Shown here: positions 48,020-59,600 of the stretch, piece by piece
Position numbering within the stretch: position 1 is the stretch's first letter
Layout: every line of letters starts with the position of its first letter
Assembly: GCA_029783825.1 (NCBI GenBank)
Contig: JAREIK010001718.1
Location: 1,069,898 to 1,133,897, forward strand
Reading direction: 5' to 3'
From: Sapria himalayana
Lineage: Eukaryota; Streptophyta; Magnoliopsida; Malpighiales; Rafflesiaceae
Length of the DNA: 64,000 nucleotides
Position numbers and translations under genes: made by a program
The notes under the pieces: model-generated
Seen by the model: the letters and a program-made list of their open reading frames with translations, nothing else
The model's database searches: none
What the model was told of the DNA's origin: nothing

Positions 48020-49880
48020 CTAATGTATATGTGTAGTCCTATCTTTATGCCTACACTAATTCAAGAATCCAACACTAACATTTCTCAGCTGCATATAAAA
48101 ATAAATGGAAAAAATTTTTATTTGCAACCTTATAAAATAATTAAAATATAACATATATGTGAAACAAACAATAACCTGATTAAAAAAATATAATCTAAAA
48201 AGCTTGAAAAGAACAAATCATTAAACTTTGTATGGTTGAACCTTTAACAACTTATAACCTGATTTTGAATTCAAGATATATAATGTAACTTCATTGTGCA
48301 ATCAGGACATGAATATTAACCTGATTTCAACATGTAATATTAAAACAAATAAATTTGTCATTGATACAATGGTGTAGTTTAATTTTCAGTCAATGTAGCA
48401 AAAACTTAAAATTGAACACTTTCATGCATACAACTAATAAAAAAAAGCTAAATACATTGACTAGTCACAATAGTATCACAAAAAAAGCAAATAATCAATT
48501 ACGACAATAAATAGATGAATACATACCTTAATAATTTTGACACCGAATTGGATGCAGAACAGACAAAGAGAAGAGAGAGGAAAACACATCTCCAACAATA
48601 GCTTATGTTCAATTTTTTAGGGAAGGTTAAAACCTTATAATGTGACATTAAAACAAAACAAGTCAATAACTTGATATTGAACATTGGTATTAAATATGAA
48701 TAAATTTGAACAATGAATATTTTATAACTACAATACAAAATATTTCTTATAATTTTACTGGCTGACAATGACAATAAGCCCTACTCTTTGAGCTAAATCT
48801 GCTATTTAACCTTTTATTTTCAAAATATTTAAGCAAATAGACTATTTTGAGCAAATAAATAGTTTGATAATGTTTCTTGCCTCCATTCTGAGGCAGAAGG
48901 TGCAAAATGAAGAACAACATACCAGCAAAATAAAATCATCAACTGGGTCAGAGTCAAATATCCATAATTCCTATAACAACCCAAATTGGTGATGTGATTT
49001 CTGTAAGCGTAGAAGTTTTTGCAAGCAAAACACGAGACTTTTCTGAGCAAAATAGAATAAAATGACCATGGTGCTACTGATGATGGTGATTGAAGATGAC
49101 GGTGATGGATGACAGTGGGGTGATGATAGCCGGTAGTGATAGGCGGCAATTACATTGGATTGGAAAGGCTTGGGGAATTTAGGCTGCTGTCTAAAAAAAA
49201 CTGAAGAGAGTAATATTTTAGGTTTAGATAAAAGTGACTTAGGAAATTTCGCAAAAAAATAAAATAAAGTGACTTAAGGAAGCTCAAAAAGATGAATTAA
49301 GTAGTGCATCTAAAATAAACAGGGCATTGTTTTGGTAAAAGTAACTATACCAAAGTTATATTAAAATTATAAATATGATCTATGGCATGTTGTATAATTA
49401 TTTCTATTTATATTTTGTAAATAGAAATAATATGGTCTATAAAAAAATTTTACATTTTGTAATAAAGATTTTATTTTTTAGTAATACTTTTCTATTTTAA
49501 TTTATATATGTTTTATTGTTATTATTTTCATATTTATTATATGATATAATTATTATTTTATAAATAATTGTCTCACAAATAAAAATAACTACTAATTGTT
49601 ATAATATATTACACAAAAGTTAGCATAAATTTACTTTCGTTGTAACAAAAACAAAGTTAGCAACCAAATTTTAAATGATTAATTCAATATAAATTATTTT
49701 TAAATTCATTTTATTAAAGTTCCATTATTTGTAAGGATTAAAATTTTTATTACCATATGAGAAAAATAATATTAATATATAAACTAAAATATTTTAAAAA
49801 TATTAATTAACCGAATATTTTATCATGCTTTTCTTGAATCATAGTAATATTTAAAAAAAATATAAATAACTAAACATTTG
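48020..49880. other. 5' part of the third CACTA element; no transposase domain seen
   Basis: Upstream of the shortened TNP2. A 106-codon minus-strand frame (48,829-49,149) and a 91-codon one (48,499-48,774) match no family I recognise. The region may be leader and intron sequence or a captured fragment. 49,330-49,880 is AT-rich. Confidence 0.4.
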
Positions 49881-50239
49881 CTAAATTTAGCGACAAAGAT
49901 ACAATTCCATCGCTAAATTAGTGACGGAAACCAAATTCCGTCACTATATTGGCAACGGGGCTGAGAATCTGACGCTATTCCCAATATTATTTTTTTTTGC
50001 TAAAATATTGAAGGTTCTATAGCGACGGAATTGATAATCCATTACTAATATAATGACGGAACTAATAATCTATCGCTATCTAATAGCTCACACCAACTTC
50101 CCGCCTTATTTTGGCGACGAAATATTATCCATTGGTAAATCAGTTGCTAAGTTGGTTTTCGTTGCGAATCCATCGCTAATTTGTAATGGATAAAATTTGT
50201 CGCTAAAATCCATCGCTAAATCGGCTATTTTTTGTAGTG

Positions 50240-52453
50240 TGTTCTTATACCTATAGTATATATAGTTAAAAATATAGTTATATATATATATATATATACA
50301 TATATATTCATACAAGTAGTTATATGTAGTTATACATAAATGTATACAATGTTATAAACAAATATATAGATTTACATATATGTATACATAGTTACAGATA
50401 TAGTAATATTTAATTATATAGAGTGTTACATAGTTATACAAATATTTATATATAGTTATACACATGTAGTTAAACATAATGTTGTATGTTGTATTACATG
50501 TAATTATAAATAAAATTACATGTGGTTACCCATATAGTTACACATATAGTTATACTTATATTTATACATGTAGGTATATATATTTTTTCATATAATTTTA
50601 TAAATATGTACATATAGTTATAAATAGGTACACATATAGTAAAATGCATTTTTATATACTAATATATAAAAATGTATATTGAATATATGTTGTTAATTAT
50701 ATATTTATATATAGTTATGTATAATGTTTTAGTTATACATTTAGGCAAATACAATTATTTATAGTTATATGTTTTTATATCTATAGTATATATAGTTAAA
50801 AATATAGTTATATATAGTTAAACATATAGTTATATATATTCATACAAGTAATCATGTGTAGTTATACATAAATGTATACAAAGTTACAAGCAAATATATA
50901 GATTTACGTATATGTATACATAGTTACAAATACAGTTATATTTAATTATATAGAATATTACATAGTTATACAAATATTTATATATAGTTATACACATGTA
51001 GCTAAACATAATATTGTATGTTGTTATACATGTAATTATAAATAAAATTACATGTTGTTATACATATAGTTACACATATAGTTACATATATATAGTTAAA
51101 CATATAGTTATATATATTCATACAAGTAGTCATGTGTAGTTATACATAAATGTATACAAAGTTACAAGCAAATATATAGATTTACGTATATGTATACATA
51201 GTTACAAATACAGTTATATTTAATTATATAGAGTATTACATAGTTATACAAATATTTATATATAGTTATACACATGTAGCTAAACATAATATTGTATGTT
51301 GTTATACATGTAATTATAAATAAAATTACATGTTGTTATACATATAGTTACACATATAGTTATACTTATACTTATACATGTAGGTATATATATTTTTTCA
51401 TTTAATTTTATATATGTGTACATATAGTTTATCTATATGTATAGATATAGTAAAATACAATATTATATACTAATATATAAAAATGTATATGTTGTTAACT
51501 ATATATTTATATATAGTTATGTATAATAATTTATTAGTTATACATTTAGTCAAAGACAATTATTTATTGTTATATGTTTTTATACCTATAGTATATATAG
51601 TTAAAAATAAAGTTATATATAGTTAAACTTATAGATATATATAAATATATTCATACAAGTAGTTATATGTAGTTATACATAAATGTATACAAAGTTATAA
51701 ACAAATATATAGATTTACATATATGTGTATATATATATATGTGTCTACATAGTTACAAATACAATTATATTTAATTATATAAAGCATTACATAGTTATAC
51801 AAATAGTTATATATAGTTATACACATGTAATTAAACATAATATAGTATGTTGTAATACATGTAATTATAAATAAAATTACATGTGGTTATACATATAGTT
51901 ACATATATAGTTATACTTATATTTATACATGTAGGTATATATATAATTCAATATAATTTTATATGTGTACAATTAGTTATCTATAGGTATAGATATAGTA
52001 AACTATATTTTTATATACTAATATATAAAAATGTATATTAAATATATATTGTTAATTATATATTTAAATATAGTTATGTATAATGTTTTTTTAGTTATAT
52101 ATTTAGTCAAAGACAATTATTTATAGTTATATATTTTTATACATATAGTATATATAGTTAAAAATAGAGTTATATATAATTAAACATATAGTTGTATATA
52201 GATATATTCATACAAGTAGTAATAAGTATTTATACATAAATATATACAACATTATAAACAAATTGTTAGATTTAATTATATGAATACTTATATGTGTATA
52301 TAGTTACAAATATATTTATATTTAATTATATAGTGTTACATAGTAATACAAATATTTATATATAATTATATACATATAGTTATAAATATGTATGTAGTTA
52401 AAGATATAATTATATATAACGTTTTTATAGTTATACATTTAGTAAAATATAAT

Positions 52454-52502
<49 letters not shown>

Positions 52503-53120
52503 TATTATACATATAGTATATTTTGTTAGAAATATAGTTATATAAAATTATACATATAGTTATAAATTATTATATAGTTAAAAAAATAGTTATGTATAGT
52601 TATAAATATAGTTATAAAAAAGTTTACATAATTATTAATATAGTTATAAATACTTTTATATATAATGGCATATGATTATATAATTATACAAGTGTTTAGA
52701 TATAATATTTGTGTTTACAATATTTTTATAAATGTTACTTATATATAATTATATATATGTAATACTTTTATAAATATTATATAGTATATATATCACATTT
52801 ATATAAACATTATAAATATTATATATTTAAATAAAAATTTAAATGTTATATAAATGTTTACAAAAATGTATAAACATTTTATATGTTATATAATTGATAT
52901 ATAAAAAATTTTATAAATGGATAATTTTATGTAAATATTGTATAGCTATTTATAAATATTAATACATATGTATATATATTTATATATAACATTATATGTT
53001 TATATAAACATATCAGTGTTTATATATAATGTAATACATTTATATATATATTAAAGTATAGACATTTATATATAATATCACATGATTATATAAATGTATA
53101 AAAGTTTATATATAATGCTA
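50240..53120. repeat. AT-rich TAGTTATA array, segment right of the third CACTA element, about five long units
   Basis: Recurring landmark TAGTTATACAAATATTTATA (with variants) at 50,431, 50,963, 51,241, 51,792 and 52,341. The spacings are 532, 278, 551 and 549 bp. The 278-bp step is a near-identical duplication (about 50,811-51,085 repeated at about 51,090-51,365). The last unit is collinear with 38,250-38,990. The whole lies in the outer CACTA element between its TNP2 remnant and its leader. Confidence 0.85.
52453..52500. repeat. Compound (AT)n(GT)15 microsatellite
   Basis: Nine AT units followed by fifteen GT units inside the AT array. The matching place in the inner copy (about 38,355) lacks the GT run. 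Confidence 0.9.
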
Positions 53121-53620
53121 TCTATTTATAATATTTTTGGAGACAACAAAAATATAACCTTTAAATATTATGTTTGTTTTTTCTTAAGTTACATAAGCAG
53201 AAAACAGCAATCATTATTTATTTTCTTAAGTTACATTATGAGAAAACAATATGCAAACATTTAGTATTTAAAATCAATATAACCCTAAAAATTTAAATAG
53301 TAAAAGAACAAAGTTTACACCGACTATTTATTATTTCATTATTGGTGTAGAGTCAAAATCATATAAGTGATATGAAAATAGAAGAAAAAAGAGGGAAAAT
53401 TGGGGGAATAAAAAAAAATTATATCCGAATATTCTGTAAAAACAAAAATCCACCAATGGTAATCAAATTGAGAGAGATAGAGATATGTAAATAGCATTCC
53501 GAAGGAGAACAATGATAATATTACCTGATAACAAGAAGAGTTAGATTTTGTATGTAGCTCTCGTAGTCCCGTTTTGCTTCTCCTCTATTCGTCATTGAAA
53601 GATAGAAAAAATTTTAAGTG
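53121..53620 (-). promoter_or_regulatory. CACTA 5' leader/promoter-proximal region (outer copy)
   Basis: Collinear with 39,000-39,545, sharing AAAAATATAACC, AGTTACATAAGCAGAAAA, ATATAACCCTAAAAAT, AAAGAACAAAG and GAGTCAAAATCAT contexts. Right of it the two copies diverge into unlike subterminal repeats. The promoter role is inferred from position. Confidence 0.45.
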
Positions 53621-54669
53621 CTTAATTCATTAGCATTTTTTTTCAAGGAAAAACTATATATAAATACAAAACTGGATGTAAATATATAGAAAATAAAGAT
53701 ACAAAAATATAATAGTAAACAAAAATTATAAAAAATAAATAATTAAAATAAAATAAATGAAATAGATTTTTATTTAACCATAAATGATATTATTTCATAA
53801 ATAAAAAAAATAATATTATATAATAATAAAATATTCATATATATATATATATTATGGTTATAACTTTATAAGAATTCAATTTATTTTTTATTAATATAAT
53901 ATGAAATAATTATAAAGGCATAAAATTTGAATCGTTTAGTCATTATAAATTTTAATCTTTGAAGTATTCATTTAACAACCACACTGAAATATTTATTTTT
54001 TAAATCATCAAAATTTTTATGTTTTAATTAAAACATCTATGTATTAATATAAAAATATCAACTTATTTTCTTTTAAATTTTATGAAAATTTTGAAAATTT
54101 TGAAAATTTTGAAAATTTTTTTTATAATTCAAAATTTTCAAATCTTTTAGTCGTTATATTTTTAAAAAATTTCTATAATCATAAAAATATTATTTTTTTA
54201 CTTTTATTTTTATAAATATTTACTTATTTATTCATTTTTTCATATATTTTTATCAATTTTTTTTTATTTAATCAAACAATTGTTTATTTTAGGTTTTTAT
54301 TAGTAGTTATTTTTATTTATGTTTATTTATTAATTAAAATATTTTAAAAATTATTATAATTATATAATAAATTATATAATATTTTTTAATACAGATATTT
54401 AAATATCATAGATAAATATTTCAGAAAAAATTCAGTATATATTTTTAATTAATGTATAAACAAAAAATAGTTATTTTAGTCATATTTAATATAATTTTTT
54501 ATTCGTATTTATATATTTATTAAATTTTTTATTTATAATATCATATTATTATTATTATACAAGGAGATTGTGGCTTTCACAGATTGCTCATCTATAGATC
54601 ATGACACACATTTAATATAGAAAATTATATAAAATATTAAAATAAATAATGCTTAAAAAAATATCATTA
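53621..54669. other. AT-rich internal DNA of the outer CACTA element
   Basis: No gene. Contains a 9-bp tandem repeat (GAAAATTTT, four copies, 54,084-54,119). Confidence 0.5.
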
Positions 54670-55091
54670 AAGATTAGCAAGGAAATTATCGCTAGCCCAA
54701 ATAGCTAGGAATAAATCCCTAGCTAAATCCATATATTTTGAGAAAATAAATATTTAAGGAATTATCGCTTCCAATTATATATAAAATCAAAAAAAAATTC
54801 AGATAATTATTTAGCGATGGATTTTGTCTCATTTTAATTAGCTAGGAAAATTTCGTCGTTAAATTCGTCACAAAAGTTCCCGTTTTTCTTTGTGCAAATA
54901 TCTATGATAATTTTAGCGATGCAAATTTTTCAATCAAACATTTTTGTCACTAATTCATCTCTAATCTATCACAAAATTTTAATTTAATGTAAAATCAAAA
55001 ATCTCTTATTATTCTCTAGCTAATTCCTCGCTAATTAGCTAAGACTTTTATCCATAGCTAAATTTTCCTAATAGATATTTTTTTTGTAGTG
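54670..55091. repeat. Right subterminal repeats and terminus of the outer CACTA element
   Basis: Copies of AGCTAGGAA, CTAGCTAAAT, TTAGCGATG and GCTAATTAGCTAAG, ending TTTTTGTAGTG at 55,091 and followed by CAA. The motif matches the left end at 31,695-32,040 in inverted orientation. Confidence 0.8.
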
Positions 55092-56313
55092 CAATAAATT
55101 GATTAAACAATTAATTTTAATAACCCTTATTAATTTATTTTAGCATTATCATATTTTTGTTAGTCTATCTTATTTAGGGGCATAAATATATTTTATAGAA
55201 TAATGACAAATTCCTTCTCATTCTTATACATTTCTCTAACTGATTCATTATTTATCTACTTGGTCTATATTATTCAATGTCACAAATGATGCTGGATATG
55301 TCAAAATATAATGTTTCTCATATAATGATTCAATGGGAATTCATGCATGAAAATTAGTATCTTTAAAATTAGAATTATTAATGATATTTAATCTATGTAG
55401 TATTCTCATAGTGGGTTGGTCCAATACATCATTAACTAAGGTGTACTTATGAGCTCACATAATATTATATATTCTTAACTAGTAAAATATGATTATTAGT
55501 CAGATTTTAAGCAAGTGTTAATTCATTATCAGCCTTTTAGGTTGTGAGTTTTATTATAAAGTCACATACATAATAGTCATAATGAGAGCCAACTATCAAA
55601 GAAATTAATCATCAATAAATTATAATGAAATTATTGTTATCTTATAAGTATAAAATAATTATAATTGCATCATTGGCCAATAGCATTTCACTCACAATTA
55701 TCAATTATCTTTGTATTAATTCTAAATTTGATGGATTTCCTAGTTGTTAAATTGTTGGTTTTCAAGATTGAGCTAACTATCCTAACAAATGTTGAGCCTT
55801 CTTTATAAATGTTATGCCATTTATATGTGGTGTATCATGTATAAGCATATCTTGAAATTGCACTTTTTTGCAAAAGATATTCTATTGTGATTTAAGATTA
55901 CTTTCACTCTACCAAAAATTTGGTTTTTTTTATGAACAAGAAATTCGTGGAATTTTTATATTATGGGGCCCTTGAGTTTGAATAATATATTGTAATTGGA
56001 GATCAAGAATTCTCAATGGTATTCATTCTTTTATTGACAAAAAAAAAGACACATTTTTAATGATTCAGAAAATTTTAATAATCAACTAATGCTAGCTTGC
56101 TAGAATGACATAGAAACATTATTGCTCTTCTTGTGATAAATAAATGTGTACAACGAGTTTTTTTTTTCCACGACTAAAAAAATATCAACCAAGTTCTTTC
56201 ATTTACCATGAAATGTGCCTAACTCTCATGTTTTATTTGAATGTTATCATTGATTCATAATGACTTGTGTAATAATATTGGTCATTTTAAAAAAGCTGTG
56301 ATGATTTTTTTTT

Positions 56314-56642
56314 GAGAGTGTTCAAATAGTTGCTTTCTTAAGATTGAGCTAAGCATCAAAAAAATACTGAGCCATTAAATCAATATAATGGTGATATTGA
56401 ATAATATACTTTTATAAATAATGAATTTATGTCTTTCTTTTCAAAATGTATAATTATGTATGTGTGATGGTATATCATCGAGCATACATTGAATCATTGT
56501 TCCATCTATTGAGTAGTTTTGTTGTAATATTTATGAGTAGTTTTGTTGTAATATTTATGAGTAGTTTTGTTGTAATATTTATGAGTAGTTTTGTTGTTAT
56601 ATTTTTTTTTGTGAGTGTTCAAATAGTTGCTTTCTCAAGATT
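56314..56642. repeat. Direct duplication of a 32-bp segment 297 bp apart
   Basis: GAGTGTTCAAATAGTTGCTT and following bases occur at 56,314-56,345 and again at 56,611-56,642 with two mismatches. A 24-bp tandem array lies between them. Confidence 0.8.
56511..56602. repeat. 24-bp tandem repeat, about 3.8 copies
   Basis: Unit beginning GAGTAGTTTTGTTGTAATAT at 56,511, 56,535, 56,559 and 56,583; the first three are identical. Because 24 is a multiple of three, an open frame with repeated SSFVVIFM runs through it, but nothing else suggests a gene. Confidence 0.95.
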
Positions 56643-59600
56643 ATCTTTATCATCATTTTCTCAACACTATATTAATATTTTTTTTAATATGATTTTTTTT
56701 TGTTTGTAAATTGGAGTGTCTAAGTTTGAGTAATCTATTGCATACTTATTTCAATAGATCTTCAAATATTATTTAATTATCCTTTTGCATATTATAAGAG
56801 TGAAAAAAAAGTAGTAACAATAATAAGATGTATGCATTCCCTCAATCATGATGACTAAAAGAATATGTTATTATGATTTATATATTTTAATAATTAATGA
56901 CATGATAATGAGGCAATATTATCATTGGAACTCAGTATTTTTTTTCTCATGAGTATTGTTTGATTGATATTTTTAAAATTTTTGCAATCAAATAAAATAT
57001 TTAATTTATCATGAAATAGATCAAGCACATATGACACACTAAAAGAAAATGAGATAAACACCACCATGCACACTTTATGATGAGAGGAATTCTTCTTTCT
57101 TATTCTCTTAGAAATCTTTTGGATTTTCTTGGAGATAGATATTTTATTTAAAATAAATTATTATTTGTGATGAAATTCATATAACATAATTGTTTTATTT
57201 TATTGTGAAGAAATGTGGTTGACATTATGGTTCCTAAATACATTTTCATGACCACCCCTTCACTAAGAAACATTGTAAATGGAAAATAGTACTTGAGAAA
57301 CAAAGCACATTAAAAAATGCATTAACAAGATGATATTGATTCTATTAGAAAACAAAAAAAAAACCTCAGGGATTTTGGCTCAAATGCTTCATCCTAACAT
57401 ATATAAAATTGAAAGTTTATTGACATTTGACCTCTCAATTTCTCTCAAAATAATTTATATTTCATTACATATCATTCAAGTCAATAACATTGATTTTAAA
57501 ATCAATGTCATTTTCAACATTCTAAACAAACTTCATGTAAAGTTACATCAACATTTATCCTTTCTTTTTAGGTGGTCTATAGTTTTTTTTTAATATAATT
57601 AGGTTTCAATTAAAGTTGTTATTTTTCTTCAATGTCACAAGAAGCTAATAAGAAACTAAGTCAAGATAAAAAATAATTTTTTCTTTCTCTTTAGTAAAAA
57701 TAATCCAAGAACTTGATTTTTTTTCATGCATCAATGTTTCCTTTGATTTTCTTTATTGTACTTGAAAAAAATCATTAATATAATAAACAAACTTAATAAG
57801 TAAGTCAACATATTAGAAACCTTCTTATTGAAGAAAAATTATCTTTAAGCATGATAAACATGAACTGAGGGCTGCCTTGTTTTTTGTTATCTTCTAAGAA
57901 TCATGCAACCTAACATGTCACATACCAATTTATCATATTATTTGGTACTCCATGTAACTACTTTTTAAGATGGTTTAAAGTATATTTATTGATATATTTG
58001 CATGTATTTATACTTTTATTTAATATATTTAACTAAATTTATATTTTGAAGGATTTTGATCAATTTTAATGAAAACATAGCTACTTAGATAAAAATTAGT
58101 AAAGTCAATATAGTGAAAGCTTTAAATGGAAAAAAAGTGATGAAGACTCTTGATATTATCTATATCATGACTCTAGCACATCTTTTTTTTATTTTATTGA
58201 GTTGTTATGATATTTTTTTTGATAATAACTCTACAAATCTAGTCATGATAATCTTTGTATGTCATGACTCTACCACCTAGTTGATACATTCTTTTCCTTG
58301 TGCGATACAAACTTCATGATTATGATATTTTCCTAAAATTATAGTTGTACTAACTCTAAAACATATGGTGACAACAATCTTATTTTCACATTATGATAGA
58401 CAAGTTCCCCTTTAGTATAGTTTGTCATGGCAGATTCGAACACTACAATTTATTCAGCATATAATTAAAATAATATGTATTTTGAGTCATGATATTATCT
58501 TTCATCACAAAATTTCATCTAAGGGAGCATTTATTCTAGTCGTGGTATTTTTCAATATTGTGACTTCATGCTCTATAGATAAATTATGGAAGCTATGGTC
58601 ATTCTTAGTGCCATAATTTTGTATTATAAAGAATAAATATAATAGTCATGCCTATTTCAAGTGTCATGGAATTTGTTATAGAAGAAAATATCTATTATGT
58701 CTATTTTTTGTGCTATGATATCATATTATAGAGGGAAGTTACTTGAGTCACTATATCCATTTTGATCATGACTTTTCTTCCCGAAAGAAAATCTGATGAG
58801 ACATGAAATTCATGATCTCTGTCTAGTGCTATGATTTCCAACTAAAAGTTTTTTATAGAATATCAAAAATATTTAAGTGATACCTAGAAGAAAACCAAAA
58901 AAGATAGAAGAATTGGATTCTAAGCCAAGAGCTACTACAAACCATAGGTAGCATGATTCTATCTCCAAATTAAGAGAAAATTCAAGGTGAACGTGAAAAC
59001 TACTTAATTAAATTTAGGTTGTGATACTTAGATTTCCACTTAGGCTTACATTTGAAAATCTTGATACACACGAGATGCCTTTCAAGTCTCAATATATCTC
59101 ATTCGAATTTTTTCACAATGTTAGCCTAAATTAAGATTTATGATTGGGTTATATACTTATATGTAATATATATATTACTTGTATATTATTAATGCCTTTA
59201 TTAATGTCTTGTGTTGTTGAATATTGATGGACATGGATGAAATATAGAATTAAAATCTAGGATTTTCACTATATTATAATTTTGTACAAATTCTAAAAAA
59301 ATTGACCTTGGGTAATGTTGAAGTTATGTAGAATATCTAACCTAAAAGTTTTACCATAGTATGTGAGTTATGTGTCGATTGTGATGGATATTGATAGGTT
59401 ATTCATATGGCACATGCAAGTTAAGGTGGGCCATATGATGGTGATAGCCTTGCAAGTCAAATTATCTTATATGATTTCATATGCAAGATTCATAGGAATA
59501 CATATATCAATTATTATTAGCATGATACTTATAAAGCCAAAAGTACAAACATAGTTATTATCATATTACCTCACATATTAAGATATTATAGGTTGGAGAA

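Larger units (their letters stand above)
44608..50239 (-). mobile_element. Complete CACTA element (5,632 bp), non-autonomous, nested in the AT array
   Basis: Left end CACTACAAGATTCC at 44,608; right end ...TTTTTTGTAGTG at 50,239 (complement CACTACAAAAAATAG). Both ends carry the same subterminal motif (TTAGCGACGG / CCGTCGCTAA and variants; 44,625-44,820 and 49,880-50,220). Flanks are TAT and TGT. Comparison with the uninterrupted array (GTTATATGTTTTTATA) suggests the original TAT duplication lost two bases on the right. Genes run right to left: a shortened TNP2, then TNPA. Confidence 0.88.
31695..55091 (-). mobile_element. Outer CACTA (En/Spm) element, a nested composite
   Basis: Left end CACTATAAGAAAAATACC at 31,695 and right end with complement CACTACAAAAAAAATATC at 55,091 agree at 19 of the first 24 positions. 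Both ends carry the same subterminal words (TTAGCGAGG, CTAGCTAA; 31,740-32,040 and 54,670-55,060). CAA flanks both sides (31,692-31,694 and 55,092-55,094), the 3-bp duplication expected for CACTA. Genes run right to left. The element contains a second CACTA gene set with its own right end (40,440) and a complete third element (44,608-50,239). Alternative: 31,695 pairs with 40,440, also followed by CAA. I prefer the outer pairing because the 40,440 end has different subterminal repeats and matches only 14 of 24 positions. Confidence 0.6.
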
